Shown one piece after another: positions 1-8,519 of a DNA stretch of 64,000 bases. The notes beneath the pieces were generated by a model. It ran no database searches. It was given only the letters and a program-made list of their open reading frames with translations, and was not told the origin of the DNA. Numbering within the stretch: position 1 is the first letter of the stretch; the number at the start of each line of letters is the position of its first letter. The stretch comes from DAHUYF01 sp963838385 (GTDB lineage Bacteria > Pseudomonadota > Alphaproteobacteria > ATCC43930 > CGMCC-115725). The stretch spans positions 1,240,001 to 1,304,000 of the forward strand of contig CAWIRE010000001.1 in assembly GCA_963838385.1 (NCBI GenBank), in the 5' to 3' direction. Both the position numbers and the translations under genes were made by a program.

Positions 1-128
1 TGGAAGGCCAGAGCTCGCGGCGCGAGCAGCCGCCGCGCCGCCTCCGCCGGACAAGCCAACCCGCCGACCACGGCCGCTCCGGCGATCCCCAGGAATCGCC
101 GCCGACCCAGCGCCCCTCCCGCAACCAT
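1..128 (-). CDS. Tat-exported protein, N-terminal fragment (probable DUF882/YcbK-type)
   Basis: Only the first 42 codons are inside the window; the gene runs off the left edge. The start is the ATG at 128, preceded by a G-rich Shine-Dalgarno stretch. The peptide begins MVAGGALGRRRFLGIAGAA, with a twin-arginine motif followed by a hydrophobic stretch and an alanine-rich cleavage region, which indicates Tat export to the periplasm. In many proteobacteria a Tat-exported DUF882 (YcbK/MepK-like) murein hydrolase follows a YcbB-type L,D-transpeptidase, and this fragment lies just downstream of one on the same strand. The family assignment rests on that context, because no catalytic region is visible. 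Confidence 0.55.
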   Translation of the reverse strand, partial: MVAGGALGRRRFLGIAGAAVVGGLACPAEAARRLLAPRALAF

Positions 129-251
129 ACTACCCCCCAGCAACCATACAACCCAGCATTGGTGTTCCCCAACCGATGGCTACTAGAGCATCGCATGGTT
201 AACGACGCAACCCAGGATGTCGTTCAAACGTTACGGAACCGTTAGGAGGGG

Positions 252-1856
252 CTAGTTCGCGAGGTTTTTTGTGGCGACCGGCCCCGGCGGGGGCGGCGGC
301 AGGGCGGCGGCGGGCCGCTCCTCGGCATCGCGCGCATCCATGGCCGCGGCGAGTCGCAGGTCGCGGTCATAGATATCGTCGCGGAATTCAAGCGACCCGT
401 CGGGGTCGACAAAGGCGGTCCAGTAGAGCAGGTAGACCGGGATGCCGTGCGCCAGCGGCACGCGGCGCGTGTCGCCTTCGGCAATGGCGCCGTCGATGTC
501 GTCCAGGCTCCAACTCGTCTTGCCGCCGGCGAGCACGTAGAGCGCGAGGTCGCGCGGGTCCTCGAGCCGGACGCAGCCATGGCTGAGGGTGCGGATCACG
601 CGGCTGAACAACGGGTGCGACGGCGTGTCGTGGAGATAGACGTCATAGATGTTGGGCAGCTCGAACTTGATCCGCCCCAGCGCATTGTCCGGCCCCGGCA
701 ACTGGCGCAGCGCCGAACGCCCGGGCGCCCCGACATAGACGTAATGGTTGCGGTCGAGATAGTGGGGATCGTGCCGCATCTTCGGCAGGATCTCCTTGCG
801 CACGATCGAATCCGGGATGTTCCAGGGCGGGTTGAACAGCACCGCATTCATCCAGGCACGCAGCACCGGCGTCGGGTGCTTCTCGGCGCCGACGATGGCG
901 CGCATGGAGAGGCCGGGCACGCCATGCTCGATCACGGTGAGCCAGGCGGCCGGGACGTTGACCTCGATGCGCGTCGCCGGCCACTGGCGCGGCATCTCGC
1001 GCCAGCGCTCAAGATTGTCGCGGATCTGCTCTAGCCGGACCGCGGCGGAGACGTTGAGCGCCTCGTAGGTGTCATGGCCGACCTGACCGTCCACGGCGAT
1101 GCCGTGCAGCGCCTGAAAGCGCTTCAGCGCCGTCTCGAGCGCGGCGTCGAACTCCCGGCCGGTGTCGTCGGCGGGGAGAAAACCCTCGGCGATGAGCCGG
1201 CGGCGCAGCGTGGCGACGGCGGCGCTGACGTCGCCGCGCACCAGCTTGCCGACCCGCGGCACTCGCGGCCAGCCGCCGGAGGCCACGATGGCGCGATAGC
1301 GCACGAGCGCCGCCTGCAGCCCCTTGTAGCCCGGCTCCGACGGCGCGAGCGCCTCCAGCACGGCGGCCGGGTTGCCGCCGGCGGCGCGGTCGAGCGCGGC
1401 CACCGGGTCGAAGCGCGGCACCGGTATGGCCCAGTCGCTCTCGATCGCGGCCGAGCTGACGCGGCCCTGGGCGAGTGCCGCGGCGTAGCGCAGGAAGGCG
1501 TCGGTGAGCAGCAGCTCGCGCTCTTCGGGCCTGGCCTTGGGCACGGCGAAGACCGCGGGATCGAGCCCATGCGCCGCCGCCCCGGCCAGCGCCTCGATCA
1601 GCGCCAACTCGCGTTCCGGCGCGCCCGCCCAGATCGGCTCGTAGCCGCGCAACTCGTAAAGCCGGGCGAGGGTCGGCCGGTCGAGGGTCCGGCCGGCGAG
1701 CTTCAGGGGATCGTCGCCGGCCAGCAGACCGCGCAGCGCGACGCCCAGCCCGTCCTGCGCCGCCTCGGCCGCGGATGCCGAAAGGGCGCCCGACGGCATA
1801 CCGGCGGCCAGGAGAAGCACGGCCAGCAGCGAAGGAACGAGCAGGGTGCGGAGCAT
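252..1856 (-). CDS. Murein L,D-transpeptidase, YcbB/LdtD family
   Basis: This 534-residue periplasmic enzyme should form 3-3 cross-links between peptidoglycan stem peptides. Residues 1-30 form a Sec signal peptide ending in ASAA. A scaffold region follows, then a peptidoglycan-binding-1 repeat at about 215-268 (ALKRFQALHGIAVDGQVG) and a YkuD catalytic domain from about 297. The catalytic signature TLSHGCVRLEDP places the nucleophile at Cys428. Length and domain order match the large YcbB group rather than the small ErfK group. The C-terminus is proline-rich. There is no clear Shine-Dalgarno before the ATG at 1856. A TACACT -10-like hexamer lies only about 12-17 bases upstream, so the mRNA may be nearly leaderless. 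Confidence 0.93.
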   Translation of the reverse strand: MLRTLLVPSLLAVLLLAAGMPSGALSASAAEAAQDGLGVALRGLLAGDDPLKLAGRTLDRPTLARLYELRGYEPIWAGAPERELALIEALAGAAAHGLDPAVFAVPKARPEERELLLTDAFLRYAAALAQGRVSSAAIESDWAIPVPRFDPVAALDRAAGGNPAAVLEALAPSEPGYKGLQAALVRYRAIVASGGWPRVPRVGKLVRGDVSAAVATLRRRLIAEGFLPADDTGREFDAALETALKRFQALHGIAVDGQVGHDTYEALNVSAAVRLEQIRDNLERWREMPRQWPATRIEVNVPAAWLTVIEHGVPGLSMRAIVGAEKHPTPVLRAWMNAVLFNPPWNIPDSIVRKEILPKMRHDPHYLDRNHYVYVGAPGRSALRQLPGPDNALGRIKFELPNIYDVYLHDTPSHPLFSRVIRTLSHGCVRLEDPRDLALYVLAGGKTSWSLDDIDGAIAEGDTRRVPLAHGIPVYLLYWTAFVDPDGSLEFRDDIYDRDLRLAAAMDARDAEERPAAALPPPPPGPVATKNLAN

Positions 1857-1925
1857 GATCGCGGCGCAGTGTACAACTTTCGCCGCAAATATGCTCCATC
1901 GTCGATTAACGAGTAGTTCACACCC

Positions 1926-1960
1926 GCCCGGCCGACGGCCGAATTCCGCCTCGGCCGGGC
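1926..1960. terminator. GC-rich hairpin after the MetE-like gene
   Basis: A perfect 10-bp inverted repeat (GCCCGGCCGA at 1926-1935 and its complement at 1951-1960) with a 15-base loop lies just beyond the stop codon at 1963. It fits a terminator for the leftward one-carbon cluster, but no strong U-tract follows, so the function is inferred from position. Confidence 0.4.
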
Positions 1961-1962
1961 GC

Positions 1963-3078
1963 CTACCCCCAGATCTCGCGCGCGGTCTCGACGATGAGGC
2001 GCAGCTTGGCCATTTCCTCCTCGACGGTAAGCGCGTTGCCCTCGACGGTCGAGGAGAAGCCGCATTGCGGGCTGAGGCAGATCTGGTCGAGCGGCACGTA
2101 TTTCGCCGCCTCGTCGAGCCGGCGCTTGAGGTCGTCCTTCTTCTCGAGCGCGCCCTTCTTGGTCGTCACCAGGCCGAGCACCACCATCTTGCCCTTGGGA
2201 ACGAAGCGCAGCGGCTCGAAACCGCCGGAGCGGGCGTCGTCATATTCGAGGAAGAAGCCGTCGACCTGGAGCTGGCCGAAGAGCGCGTCCGCGACGTGGT
2301 CGTAGCCGCCCGAGGCCACCCAGGAGGAGCGGAAATTGCCGCGGCACATATGGGTGCAAACCGTCATCTCCGGCGGCTTCTTGGCCAGCGCCGCGTTGAT
2401 GATGCGGATATAGGTCAGGTGCTGCTTCTCGCCCGAGCCGCCGAGCTTGGTGATGTACTCGCGCTGCTGCGGGTCGTTGAGATAGGCCAGGCTGGTGTCG
2501 TCGAGCTGGAGATAGGTGCAGCCGAGCTTGCCCAGCGCCGCGATCTCGTCGGCATAGACGCGGCCGAGATCGTCCCAGAACGGCTCGAGCGTCGGATAGA
2601 GCTTCTCGTCGATGGCGGCGCGGCCGCCGCGGTAATGCATCATGCTCGGCGAGGGGATGGTGAGCTTGGGCGTCGCCTTGGTCGTCGATTTCAGGAATTT
2701 GAAATCCTCGGCGAAGATCGGCTTGGCCAGGTTGAGCTTGCCGGTGACCTTGAGCGCGGCCGGCGCGAACTCGATGTCGCCCTTCTCGTTGTGGAACTTG
2801 ACGGCGAGATTGTCCTGCACCTTGGTGACGCCGCCGACCTGGTAGAGGAAATCCATGTGCCAGGAGCCGCGGCGGAATTCACCGTCCGTGACCCCCTCGA
2901 GGCCGATCTCCTCCTGCATGCGTACGGCATCGATGATCGCCTCGTCTTCGACACGGCGCAGCGCCGCGGCGTCGATGCGCCCCTGCTTCAGATCCTCGCG
3001 CGCCTGCAGCAGCTTCTTCGGGCGCAGCAGGCTGCCGACGTGATCGGCGCGGAACGGGGGCTTGGTGCGGTGGGCCAT
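1963..3078 (-). CDS. MetE-like methyltransferase (cobalamin-independent methionine synthase family)
   Basis: This 371-residue protein belongs to the UROD/MetE superfamily and corresponds to the catalytic C-terminal half of MetE. The N-terminal duplicated domain of full MetE is naturally absent in this short family. Visible family marks are the start FRADHVGSLLRP, the segment GEFRRGSWH, the possible Zn ligands in THMCRGNFRSSW, and the late SPQCGFSS cysteine. The expected reaction is methyl transfer from a methyl-folate or another donor to a thiol such as homocysteine. An AGGGAGGA Shine-Dalgarno supports the ATG at 3078. It is the last gene of a leftward trio with an MTHFR-like and a methyltransferase-like gene, which suggests folate-linked methyl transfer. 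The physiological acceptor is unknown. Confidence 0.85.
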   Translation of the reverse strand: MAHRTKPPFRADHVGSLLRPKKLLQAREDLKQGRIDAAALRRVEDEAIIDAVRMQEEIGLEGVTDGEFRRGSWHMDFLYQVGGVTKVQDNLAVKFHNEKGDIEFAPAALKVTGKLNLAKPIFAEDFKFLKSTTKATPKLTIPSPSMMHYRGGRAAIDEKLYPTLEPFWDDLGRVYADEIAALGKLGCTYLQLDDTSLAYLNDPQQREYITKLGGSGEKQHLTYIRIINAALAKKPPEMTVCTHMCRGNFRSSWVASGGYDHVADALFGQLQVDGFFLEYDDARSGGFEPLRFVPKGKMVVLGLVTTKKGALEKKDDLKRRLDEAAKYVPLDQICLSPQCGFSSTVEGNALTVEEEMAKLRLIVETAREIWG

Positions 3079-3112
3079 CGAGGCATCCTCCCTGTTGTTG
3101 ATTTCCGGGGCG

Positions 3113-4009
3113 TCAGCCTGACGCGATCGGCACGCGAAATCCAGTCTCTCCTATGCCGAAATCGATGGCGCCCCCGGCCGCCGCCGCCAGCCAGCGGGCG
3201 GCGCGGCGCACCCCGCCGAAGGTGAAGAAATGGAGCCCGGCAATGGCCTCCCCGGCACCCGCGCCGGCGAGATCGTGGATCACCGCCTCGGGGCCGGTCT
3301 CGCTGAGCAGCCGCGCCAGCGCGACATGGCCGGCCGCCAGATGGCGCAGCGAGCTGCCGATGCCGCAGCGCACCGCGAATTTCGCCAGCGTGGCGATGCT
3401 AGCGGGAGCGGCAAGGCCGACATGGACCGGCGCCACAACGCCCTGGGCGCGGCAGGCCGCGACGAAGTCGAGGATCGGCGGGGCGGCAAAGCCGAACTGG
3501 GTGACGATGAAGGGTTCGAGCCCGACCTGGCGCGCCAGTCCGAGCTTGAGCCGCAGGGCGTCGGCCAGCGCGCGGCTGCCGATCTTGGGATGGCCTTCAG
3601 GATATCCCGCGAGGCCGACGCGGCGGATGCCGTGACGCTCGAAGAGGCCTGTCGACAGGATCTCGAAGCTGCCGGGAAACGGTCCCACCGGCCGGTCGAG
3701 GTCGCCGCCGATGACCAGCGCGCTGTCGACCCCCGCCTCGCCCGCGAGCCGCCGGAGATAGTCGTTGAGCTGGGTAAAGCTCGCCAGCGGCCGTGCCGCG
3801 ACATGCGGCACCGGGCGGAAGCCGGCGCGCTGCAGCCGCGCCGCCGCCGCCACCATCCCGTGATGCGTGTCGCCCGGCGTGATGTTGATGAAGACGGCGG
3901 TGCCGGGCGTCACCAGCTCGGCAAGGGCCGGCCCGGCCAGCGGATCGCGCGCCGAGACCTCGAGCGATGCGCCGCGCATCAGCTCGACGATGCGCTGGCG
4001 CCGGCTCAT
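3113..4009 (-). CDS. Methylenetetrahydrofolate reductase-like protein
   Basis: The 298-residue protein looks like a MetF/MTHFR TIM-barrel flavoprotein, which interconverts 5,10-methylene- and 5-methyl-tetrahydrofolate. Supporting segments are FINITPGDTHHGMVAAA near the N-terminus, PVPHVAARPLASFTQLND, ALVIGGDLDRPVGPF and HFFTFGGVRRAARWL near the end. Their order and spacing fit the family. The start ATG at 4009 overlaps the stop of the upstream gene (ATGA), indicating translational coupling, and a 34-base gap separates it from the MetE-like gene. Together they could make and spend methyl-folate. Whether it works in biosynthesis or in disposal of methyl groups from a demethylation cannot be read from the sequence. 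Confidence 0.8.
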   Translation of the reverse strand: MSRRQRIVELMRGASLEVSARDPLAGPALAELVTPGTAVFINITPGDTHHGMVAAAARLQRAGFRPVPHVAARPLASFTQLNDYLRRLAGEAGVDSALVIGGDLDRPVGPFPGSFEILSTGLFERHGIRRVGLAGYPEGHPKIGSRALADALRLKLGLARQVGLEPFIVTQFGFAAPPILDFVAACRAQGVVAPVHVGLAAPASIATLAKFAVRCGIGSSLRHLAAGHVALARLLSETGPEAVIHDLAGAGAGEAIAGLHFFTFGGVRRAARWLAAAAGGAIDFGIGETGFRVPIASG

Positions 4010-5409
4010 GCCGAATCGCGCTTGCGCGAGATGACGTAGGATTCGTCCCAGAACCAGAGTCCGCCATGCCGCTGCAGCACCTCCTTGGTCGCCTGCAGAT
4101 AGGCGCCGCTGCTGATCGCCTCGGAGAGCCGCTGATCCTCGATCTGCGCGACATAGATCGCGGCGTTCCAGGCGGCGAAGAGCGTCGAGGTGCCGATGGT
4201 CTCGCTGATCTCGCTGGGCAGCGTGTGCATGTCGTAGCGGAAGAGCGAGCGCGCATCGGCATAGGCCGAGAAGTTGAGGTCGCGGCCGGCGCCGCCGAGC
4301 TCGGCCTTGGTGGCGCGCAGCAGCTGGTGGCGGTCGGTGGTGAAGGGATTCTCGCCGGGCCAGACCTTCTGGATGATCTCGAGGCCGGGGTCCTGGCCAT
4401 GGGAATGAATGGCGATGAGCCTGCCGCCCGGCCCGAGGCTGCGCGCGAGCGGCGCCACGATCTTCTTCGCCTTGAACTCGACCGAGGCGCGGGCGCGATA
4501 GGGCTGCGAGGCGATGACGAGATCGTAATCGGCGCGCGCGGCGCCGCGGCGCGGCCGCACCTGGTCGAGCAGGAATTTGTGGTCCTCGCGATAGAGCACC
4601 AGCACCACCGGCTTCTCGTAGAGCGGGTTGCCGGTGGCGGCGCTCGAGCGCGCCCGCCAATGCTCGGCGAGGAAGGGATGGAGCTCGCCGATCTGGCGCT
4701 CGAAATCATGCGCCGTGGTGCCGGTGAGCCCGACCTCCCGCCACACCAGGCTGGTCGCCGCGGTCACCGAATTGGGCGCGAGCCAGGGCGCCTCGGAGTA
4801 GTACATGTTGGTGATGATCAGCATCGTCGCGGGATGCTCGAAGAGCCGGTCCGGCATCTTCTCGAGCGCAAGGCGGACATCCTCGAGGCTGATCTCCTTG
4901 CCGACGATGTAGAACGGCATGGTCGGGAAGCGGTAATGCATGGCGCGCATCACCCGCGACAGCACCGTGCCGTCGCCGATGCCGGCATCGAAGACGCGCA
5001 GCGCCGGCGGCCGCGGGTGGAGGCTGGCGAGCTCCATGGCGACGCGTTGCGCCACCATCTGCTTCTCGCCGCAGGTGGTGACGAAGAGCAGATATTTCTG
5101 GCGGTTGTCGTAGAAGCGGAAATTCCGGGCGCCGCCGGCCTGCGCCTCGGCCGGGCGCGGCAGCACCGGCGGGATCGCCGCGCCATTGGTCAGCGGCGAC
5201 CGGCCGCGGCGGCCGAGCGGTCCCTGGCGATGCTGCTCGATGAAGCTGTGTACCCGCTGCACCGTCTCGGTGGTGACGCGACCGCCGACCCGCAGCCGGC
5301 TCACCAGCTTGCCGTCATTGACGGCGAGCCGGCCGAAGGTCGATTCCGCCATGCCCACGCGGCGGCAATAGCCCGAGATTTCGCCCAGCAGCGATTCGTT
5401 GTTGTCCAT
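4006..5409 (-). CDS. Class I SAM-methyltransferase-like protein with N-terminal helix-turn-helix-like segment
   Basis: I do not recognise a named function for this 467-residue protein. Residues 1-60 form a compact segment (TFGRLAVNDGKLVSRLR, then GGRVTTETVQRV) resembling a small helix-turn-helix. A linker leads to a Rossmann-like domain whose glycine loop VFDAGIGDGTVL fits SAM motif I; an acidic residue follows at the next strand end (FYIVGKEISLEDV). ASQPYRARAS may stand in for the NPPY-type motif IV, and LGPGGRLIAIHSHGQDPG fits the post-motif region. It heads the one-carbon trio: an AGGGAGGAAAG Shine-Dalgarno precedes the ATG at 5409, and its stop overlaps the MTHFR-like start. It could be a methyltransferase or a SAM-sensing protein. 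No cofactor use is proven. Confidence 0.65.
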   Translation of the reverse strand: MDNNESLLGEISGYCRRVGMAESTFGRLAVNDGKLVSRLRVGGRVTTETVQRVHSFIEQHRQGPLGRRGRSPLTNGAAIPPVLPRPAEAQAGGARNFRFYDNRQKYLLFVTTCGEKQMVAQRVAMELASLHPRPPALRVFDAGIGDGTVLSRVMRAMHYRFPTMPFYIVGKEISLEDVRLALEKMPDRLFEHPATMLIITNMYYSEAPWLAPNSVTAATSLVWREVGLTGTTAHDFERQIGELHPFLAEHWRARSSAATGNPLYEKPVVLVLYREDHKFLLDQVRPRRGAARADYDLVIASQPYRARASVEFKAKKIVAPLARSLGPGGRLIAIHSHGQDPGLEIIQKVWPGENPFTTDRHQLLRATKAELGGAGRDLNFSAYADARSLFRYDMHTLPSEISETIGTSTLFAAWNAAIYVAQIEDQRLSEAISSGAYLQATKEVLQRHGGLWFWDESYVISRKRDSA

Positions 5410-5524
5410 CGCCCTTTCCTCCCTGGCCTATTCCGGGTCGGGTGGGCGAGAAAATCAACCACAAACGTGCCCACCGCAATAGTGGGCAGAACAGTGGGAT
5501 AAATCCCACGCCGATGGGCAGAGC

Positions 5525-6451
5525 TTATGCGTTCCTGCGGCGAGCCTCGTGCACCTGCAGATTGGCGAGCGCGATGCGCAGCAGCGGCACGTCCTCCACG
5601 CCGCGCCGGTCGGCGCGGCGCACCAGGTCGCCGATGATGTGATCGCCTTCCGTGGCGCCGCCGGCGACGAGATCGCGCTGCATCGAGGCGGTGAAGACCG
5701 AGCCGCGCGTCGTCAGCATCTTGCGCGTGCGCTCCAGCGCCTCCTGGGTCGCCGGATGGCCATCGGCGGCGGCGACGCGCGCGCATTCCGCGAGTGCTTC
5801 CAGCACCAGCCATTCGCCCAGCGGCGCCGCCAGCATCTCGCCGACATTGGCGCGGGTCAGCGTGCTCGCCGCGGCCAGCGAGGCGAGCATGACGAACTTG
5901 TCCCACATCGCCTGCATGATGTTGTCATTGAGCGTGGCGTTGACCTTGGCGGCGGCGAGGACCCGCGCGATGGCGTCGCAGCGCGCCGAGCGCTCGCCGG
6001 AGACCTCGCCGAAAGTGAGCCACTCCAGGCTGCCGACATGGCGCACCGCGCCCGAGGGCTCGAGCAGCACGCCGATGCCGCAGGCGCCACCGAGCACGCG
6101 CTCCGCGCCGAAGCGCCCGGCGAGCACCGCCATGTGGTTGATGCCGTTGAGCAGCGGCAGGATCGCGCCGTGCGGCCCGACCGCCGGGGCGATCGCCTCG
6201 ATGGCGCTGTCGAGGTCGTAGGCCTTGCAGGAGAGCAGCACGAGATCGAAGCTTTCGCGCACCCCGCCGGCCAGCACCGTCCTGACCTTGCGCTCGATGT
6301 CGCCGAGCGGGCTGCGGACGACGAGACCGCGCTCGGCCAGGCTCTGCGCCCGGCGCGGCCGCACCAGGAAGGTCACGTCGGCACCGGCTTCCGCCAGCCT
6401 GCCGCCGTAGTAGCCGCCGATGGCGCCGGCACCGAGCACCAGGATGCGCAT
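5525..6451 (-). CDS. panE: 2-dehydropantoate 2-reductase
   Basis: The 308-residue enzyme is of the PanE/ApbA type and reduces 2-dehydropantoate to pantoate with NADPH in pantothenate and CoA synthesis. The N-terminal Rossmann motif is GAGAIGGYYGGRLAEAG. Downstream marks include SCKAYDLDSAIEAI (with the catalytic-type lysine), LNGINH, and the C-terminal helical domain with DKFVML and SSM-like dimer segments. The start at 6451 is chosen because GGAGGAACGG precedes that ATG; an upstream in-frame ATG at 6478 lacks such a signal. It stands alone, divergent from the aldo/keto reductase. Some ApbA paralogues act on other 2-keto acids, so the exact substrate is inferred. Confidence 0.85.
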   Translation of the reverse strand: MRILVLGAGAIGGYYGGRLAEAGADVTFLVRPRRAQSLAERGLVVRSPLGDIERKVRTVLAGGVRESFDLVLLSCKAYDLDSAIEAIAPAVGPHGAILPLLNGINHMAVLAGRFGAERVLGGACGIGVLLEPSGAVRHVGSLEWLTFGEVSGERSARCDAIARVLAAAKVNATLNDNIMQAMWDKFVMLASLAAASTLTRANVGEMLAAPLGEWLVLEALAECARVAAADGHPATQEALERTRKMLTTRGSVFTASMQRDLVAGGATEGDHIIGDLVRRADRRGVEDVPLLRIALANLQVHEARRRNA

Positions 6452-6570
6452 CCGTTCCTCCGCGTTGTCGCCGTCCATGCTAGCGAAGCCGCGCGCGCCG
6501 GCGCTACCCTTGAAAATTCCGGGAGGCGACGCGGCGGTCCTCTGTTAGCCTTGTGACGGGGGGATCGGCG

Positions 6571-7395
6571 ATGAAGCAGGTCGAGATCAAAGGCGCCCGC
6601 GTTCCGGCGATCGGGCTCGGCACCTGGCAGCTCAACGGCCGCACGTGCCGCGAGGCGGTCCGCCAGGCGCTCGAGTTGGGCTATCGCCATATCGACACCG
6701 CGCAGATGTACGGCAACGAGACCGAGGTGGGCGCCGCGCTGCGCGACAGCGGCATCGCGCGCGAGGAGATCTTCCTCACCACCAAGCTGGCGCCGGGAAA
6801 TCTCGGCGCGGCCGAGGCGCGGCGCACGGCCGAGGAGAGCCTGAAGCGGCTCGGCCTTGATCACGTCGATCTGCTATTGATCCACTGGCCGAGCGGCGAG
6901 GCGCCGCTGGGCGAGACGCTGGCGGCGCTCGCCCGGCTGCGCCAGGAAGGCAAGGCGCGCTTCATCGGCGTCAGCAACTTCACGGTGAAGCTGCTGCAGG
7001 AGGCGGTGGAGACGCTGGGCGCCGATCTCCTCTGCAACCAGGTCGAGTACCATCCCTTCTTGTCGCAGCGCCCGGTGATGGCGGCGCTGAAGCGCCACGG
7101 GCTGATGCTGACCGCCTACAGCCCGCTGGGGCGCGGCCATGTCCAGCGCGACGGCGCGCTCGCCGCGATCGGGCGCACCTACGGCAAGTCGGCGGCGCAG
7201 GTGGCGCTGCGCTGGCTGATCGACCAGGAGAACGTCGCCGCCATCCCGAAAGCGGCGAGCCGCGCCCATGCCGCCGCCAATATCGACATCTTCGATTTCA
7301 CGCTGGCCGAGGAGGATCGCGCCGTGATCGATGCGCTGCGCGGCGATCTCAGGATCGTCGATCCCGGCTGGGGACCGCACTGGGACCCGCCCTGA
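6571..7395 (+). CDS. Aldo/keto reductase (2,5-diketo-D-gluconate reductase B-like)
   Basis: This 274-residue NADPH-dependent reductase is of the AKR superfamily. It has the full tetrad: Asp in GYRHIDTAQMYGNE, the Tyr of the same segment, Lys in FLTTKLAPG and His in LLIHWPSG. GVSNFTVKLL and the late IPKAAS segment belong to the barrel and the cofactor phosphate site. The ATG at 6571 follows a GGGGGGA ribosome site; an in-frame GTG at 6553 is an alternative. Length is slightly under the family average of about 280. It is divergent from panE, and its natural carbonyl substrate cannot be read from sequence. Confidence 0.88.
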   Translation: MKQVEIKGARVPAIGLGTWQLNGRTCREAVRQALELGYRHIDTAQMYGNETEVGAALRDSGIAREEIFLTTKLAPGNLGAAEARRTAEESLKRLGLDHVDLLLIHWPSGEAPLGETLAALARLRQEGKARFIGVSNFTVKLLQEAVETLGADLLCNQVEYHPFLSQRPVMAALKRHGLMLTAYSPLGRGHVQRDGALAAIGRTYGKSAAQVALRWLIDQENVAAIPKAASRAHAAANIDIFDFTLAEEDRAVIDALRGDLRIVDPGWGPHWDPP

Positions 7396-7407
7396 GGCGG
7401 GCGGCGG

Positions 7408-7845
7408 TCAGCGATCCGCCTCGAGCTTCTCGACCAGGCTCGGCAGCACGCGCAGATCGTAGCCCTTGACCGCGGCCTCGGCGACCAGCTTCAGCGGGCT
7501 CTCGCCGTCGAAGAGGGCCCGGCTCGCCGCCCACATGAGATAGCAGCGCGTGCCGCTGCGGCAATGCGCCAGCACCGGCGTCGGGCTGCGCAGCAGCAGC
7601 TTCTGGAACTCCGCCACCTGCGCGCGGGTGATGGCGCCGGTGACGATCGGCTGATAGTGGTAGGCCAGCCCCTGCTTCTTCGCCTCTTCCTCGGCCTCGG
7701 TGGCGCTGAGCTGACCGGGCTCCTCGCGGTCGGGCCGGTTGTTGATGATGGCGGCGAAGCCGGCTTGGGCGAGCTCGGCGATGTCGGCCTTGCTGATCTG
7801 CCCGGCGACGCTGAGGGACGGGGTGATCTCGGTCGGCTGCTGCAT
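7408..7845 (-). CDS. Beta-lactamase-hydrolase-like phosphatase-fold protein (DUF442/TIGR01244)
   Basis: The 145-residue protein has the fold of small protein-tyrosine phosphatases, with the P-loop Cys-x5-Arg in AHCRSGTRCYLMW. The N-terminus (ITPSLSVAGQISKADIAELAQAG) is typical of the DUF442 family, which is often linked to sulfide-oxidising or persulfide enzymes. A GGGAG ribosome site precedes the ATG at 7845. It lies 64 bases behind the isochorismatase-like gene, as the last leftward gene of the dioxygenase cluster. Its converging neighbour is the aldo/keto reductase, 12 bases away. The substrate is unknown, and nothing ties it directly to the dioxygenase beyond position. Confidence 0.8.
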   Translation of the reverse strand: MQQPTEITPSLSVAGQISKADIAELAQAGFAAIINNRPDREEPGQLSATEAEEEAKKQGLAYHYQPIVTGAITRAQVAEFQKLLLRSPTPVLAHCRSGTRCYLMWAASRALFDGESPLKLVAEAAVKGYDLRVLPSLVEKLEADR

Positions 7846-7909
7846 CTGGCGGCTCCCTTGTCGGCTGTCGCCGTTCATAGCACGCGGCGCGGCCGCGCGC
7901 ACCGGGCGC

Positions 7910-8515
7910 TCAGGCTGCGGCGAACTGGGCGAGCACGCCATCGACGGTGGCGATCTCCGCCAGCAGCGCCATCGCCTCGAGGCTCGCCCGGTGCATCGCC
8001 GGATTGGCCGAGGAGCAGGCATCGGCCGCCACCACCACGCGATAGCCGAGATCGGAGGCATGGCGCACCGTGCTCTCGACGACATAGGTGGTGGAGATGC
8101 CGGCCACCACCAGCCGCTCGGGTCGCAGGAGCGCCACCAGATCGGCAAGCGGCGAGCCATGGAAGGCGTTGTTGCGCTGATGGGTGACGACGAACTCGCC
8201 GGGCAGCGGCCCCAGCCCTTCATGGAAGTCGGCGCCCCAGCTGCCTTCCACCATCGCCTTGTCGGCGACGACGCGGCGCCAGAGCTCGGAATTCTGCGCC
8301 ACCGCGCGATACCCCTCGTCGAAGGCGATGCGCACCGAGATCACCGGCACGCCGCGGGCGCGGGCGCCGGCAAGCAGCCGCTGCGCCGCGGCGACGAGCG
8401 CCGCGCGCTCGGGGCTCGCCTCGGCGACGCCGATGCGGATCTTGCCGCGGGGATGCAGCACCTCGTTCTGGTAGTGCAGCGCCAGCAGCACGCTGCGCGC
8501 GGGCGAGAGGCTCAT
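7910..8515 (-). CDS. Isochorismatase-like protein lacking the catalytic triad
   Basis: The 201-residue protein has the cysteine-hydrolase (isochorismatase) fold, but all three expected catalytic residues appear replaced. The strand-1 Asp is His14 (LALHYQNEV). The Lys before the AF motif is His112 (THQRNNAFHG). The nucleophilic Cys in the GxxT...CVE motif is Val145 (GISTTYVVEST). The surrounding structural motifs are well kept, so it looks like a maintained pseudo-enzyme or one with different chemistry, not a decayed gene. The start at 8515 lies 4 bases after the stop of the dioxygenase beta-subunit gene, so it is probably co-transcribed with the dioxygenase. Confidence 0.82.
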   Translation of the reverse strand: MSLSPARSVLLALHYQNEVLHPRGKIRIGVAEASPERAALVAAAQRLLAGARARGVPVISVRIAFDEGYRAVAQNSELWRRVVADKAMVEGSWGADFHEGLGPLPGEFVVTHQRNNAFHGSPLADLVALLRPERLVVAGISTTYVVESTVRHASDLGYRVVVAADACSSANPAMHRASLEAMALLAEIATVDGVLAQFAAA

Positions 8516-8519
8516 GGGA

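Noticed and set aside
1963..3078. Truncated MetE
   Set aside because: The 371-residue length and start sequence match the separate short MetE-like family; no remnant of the N-terminal domain lies upstream.
1846..3225. A 459-codon plus-strand frame
   Set aside because: Antisense shadow of the MetE-like gene; high GC content leaves long frames open by chance.
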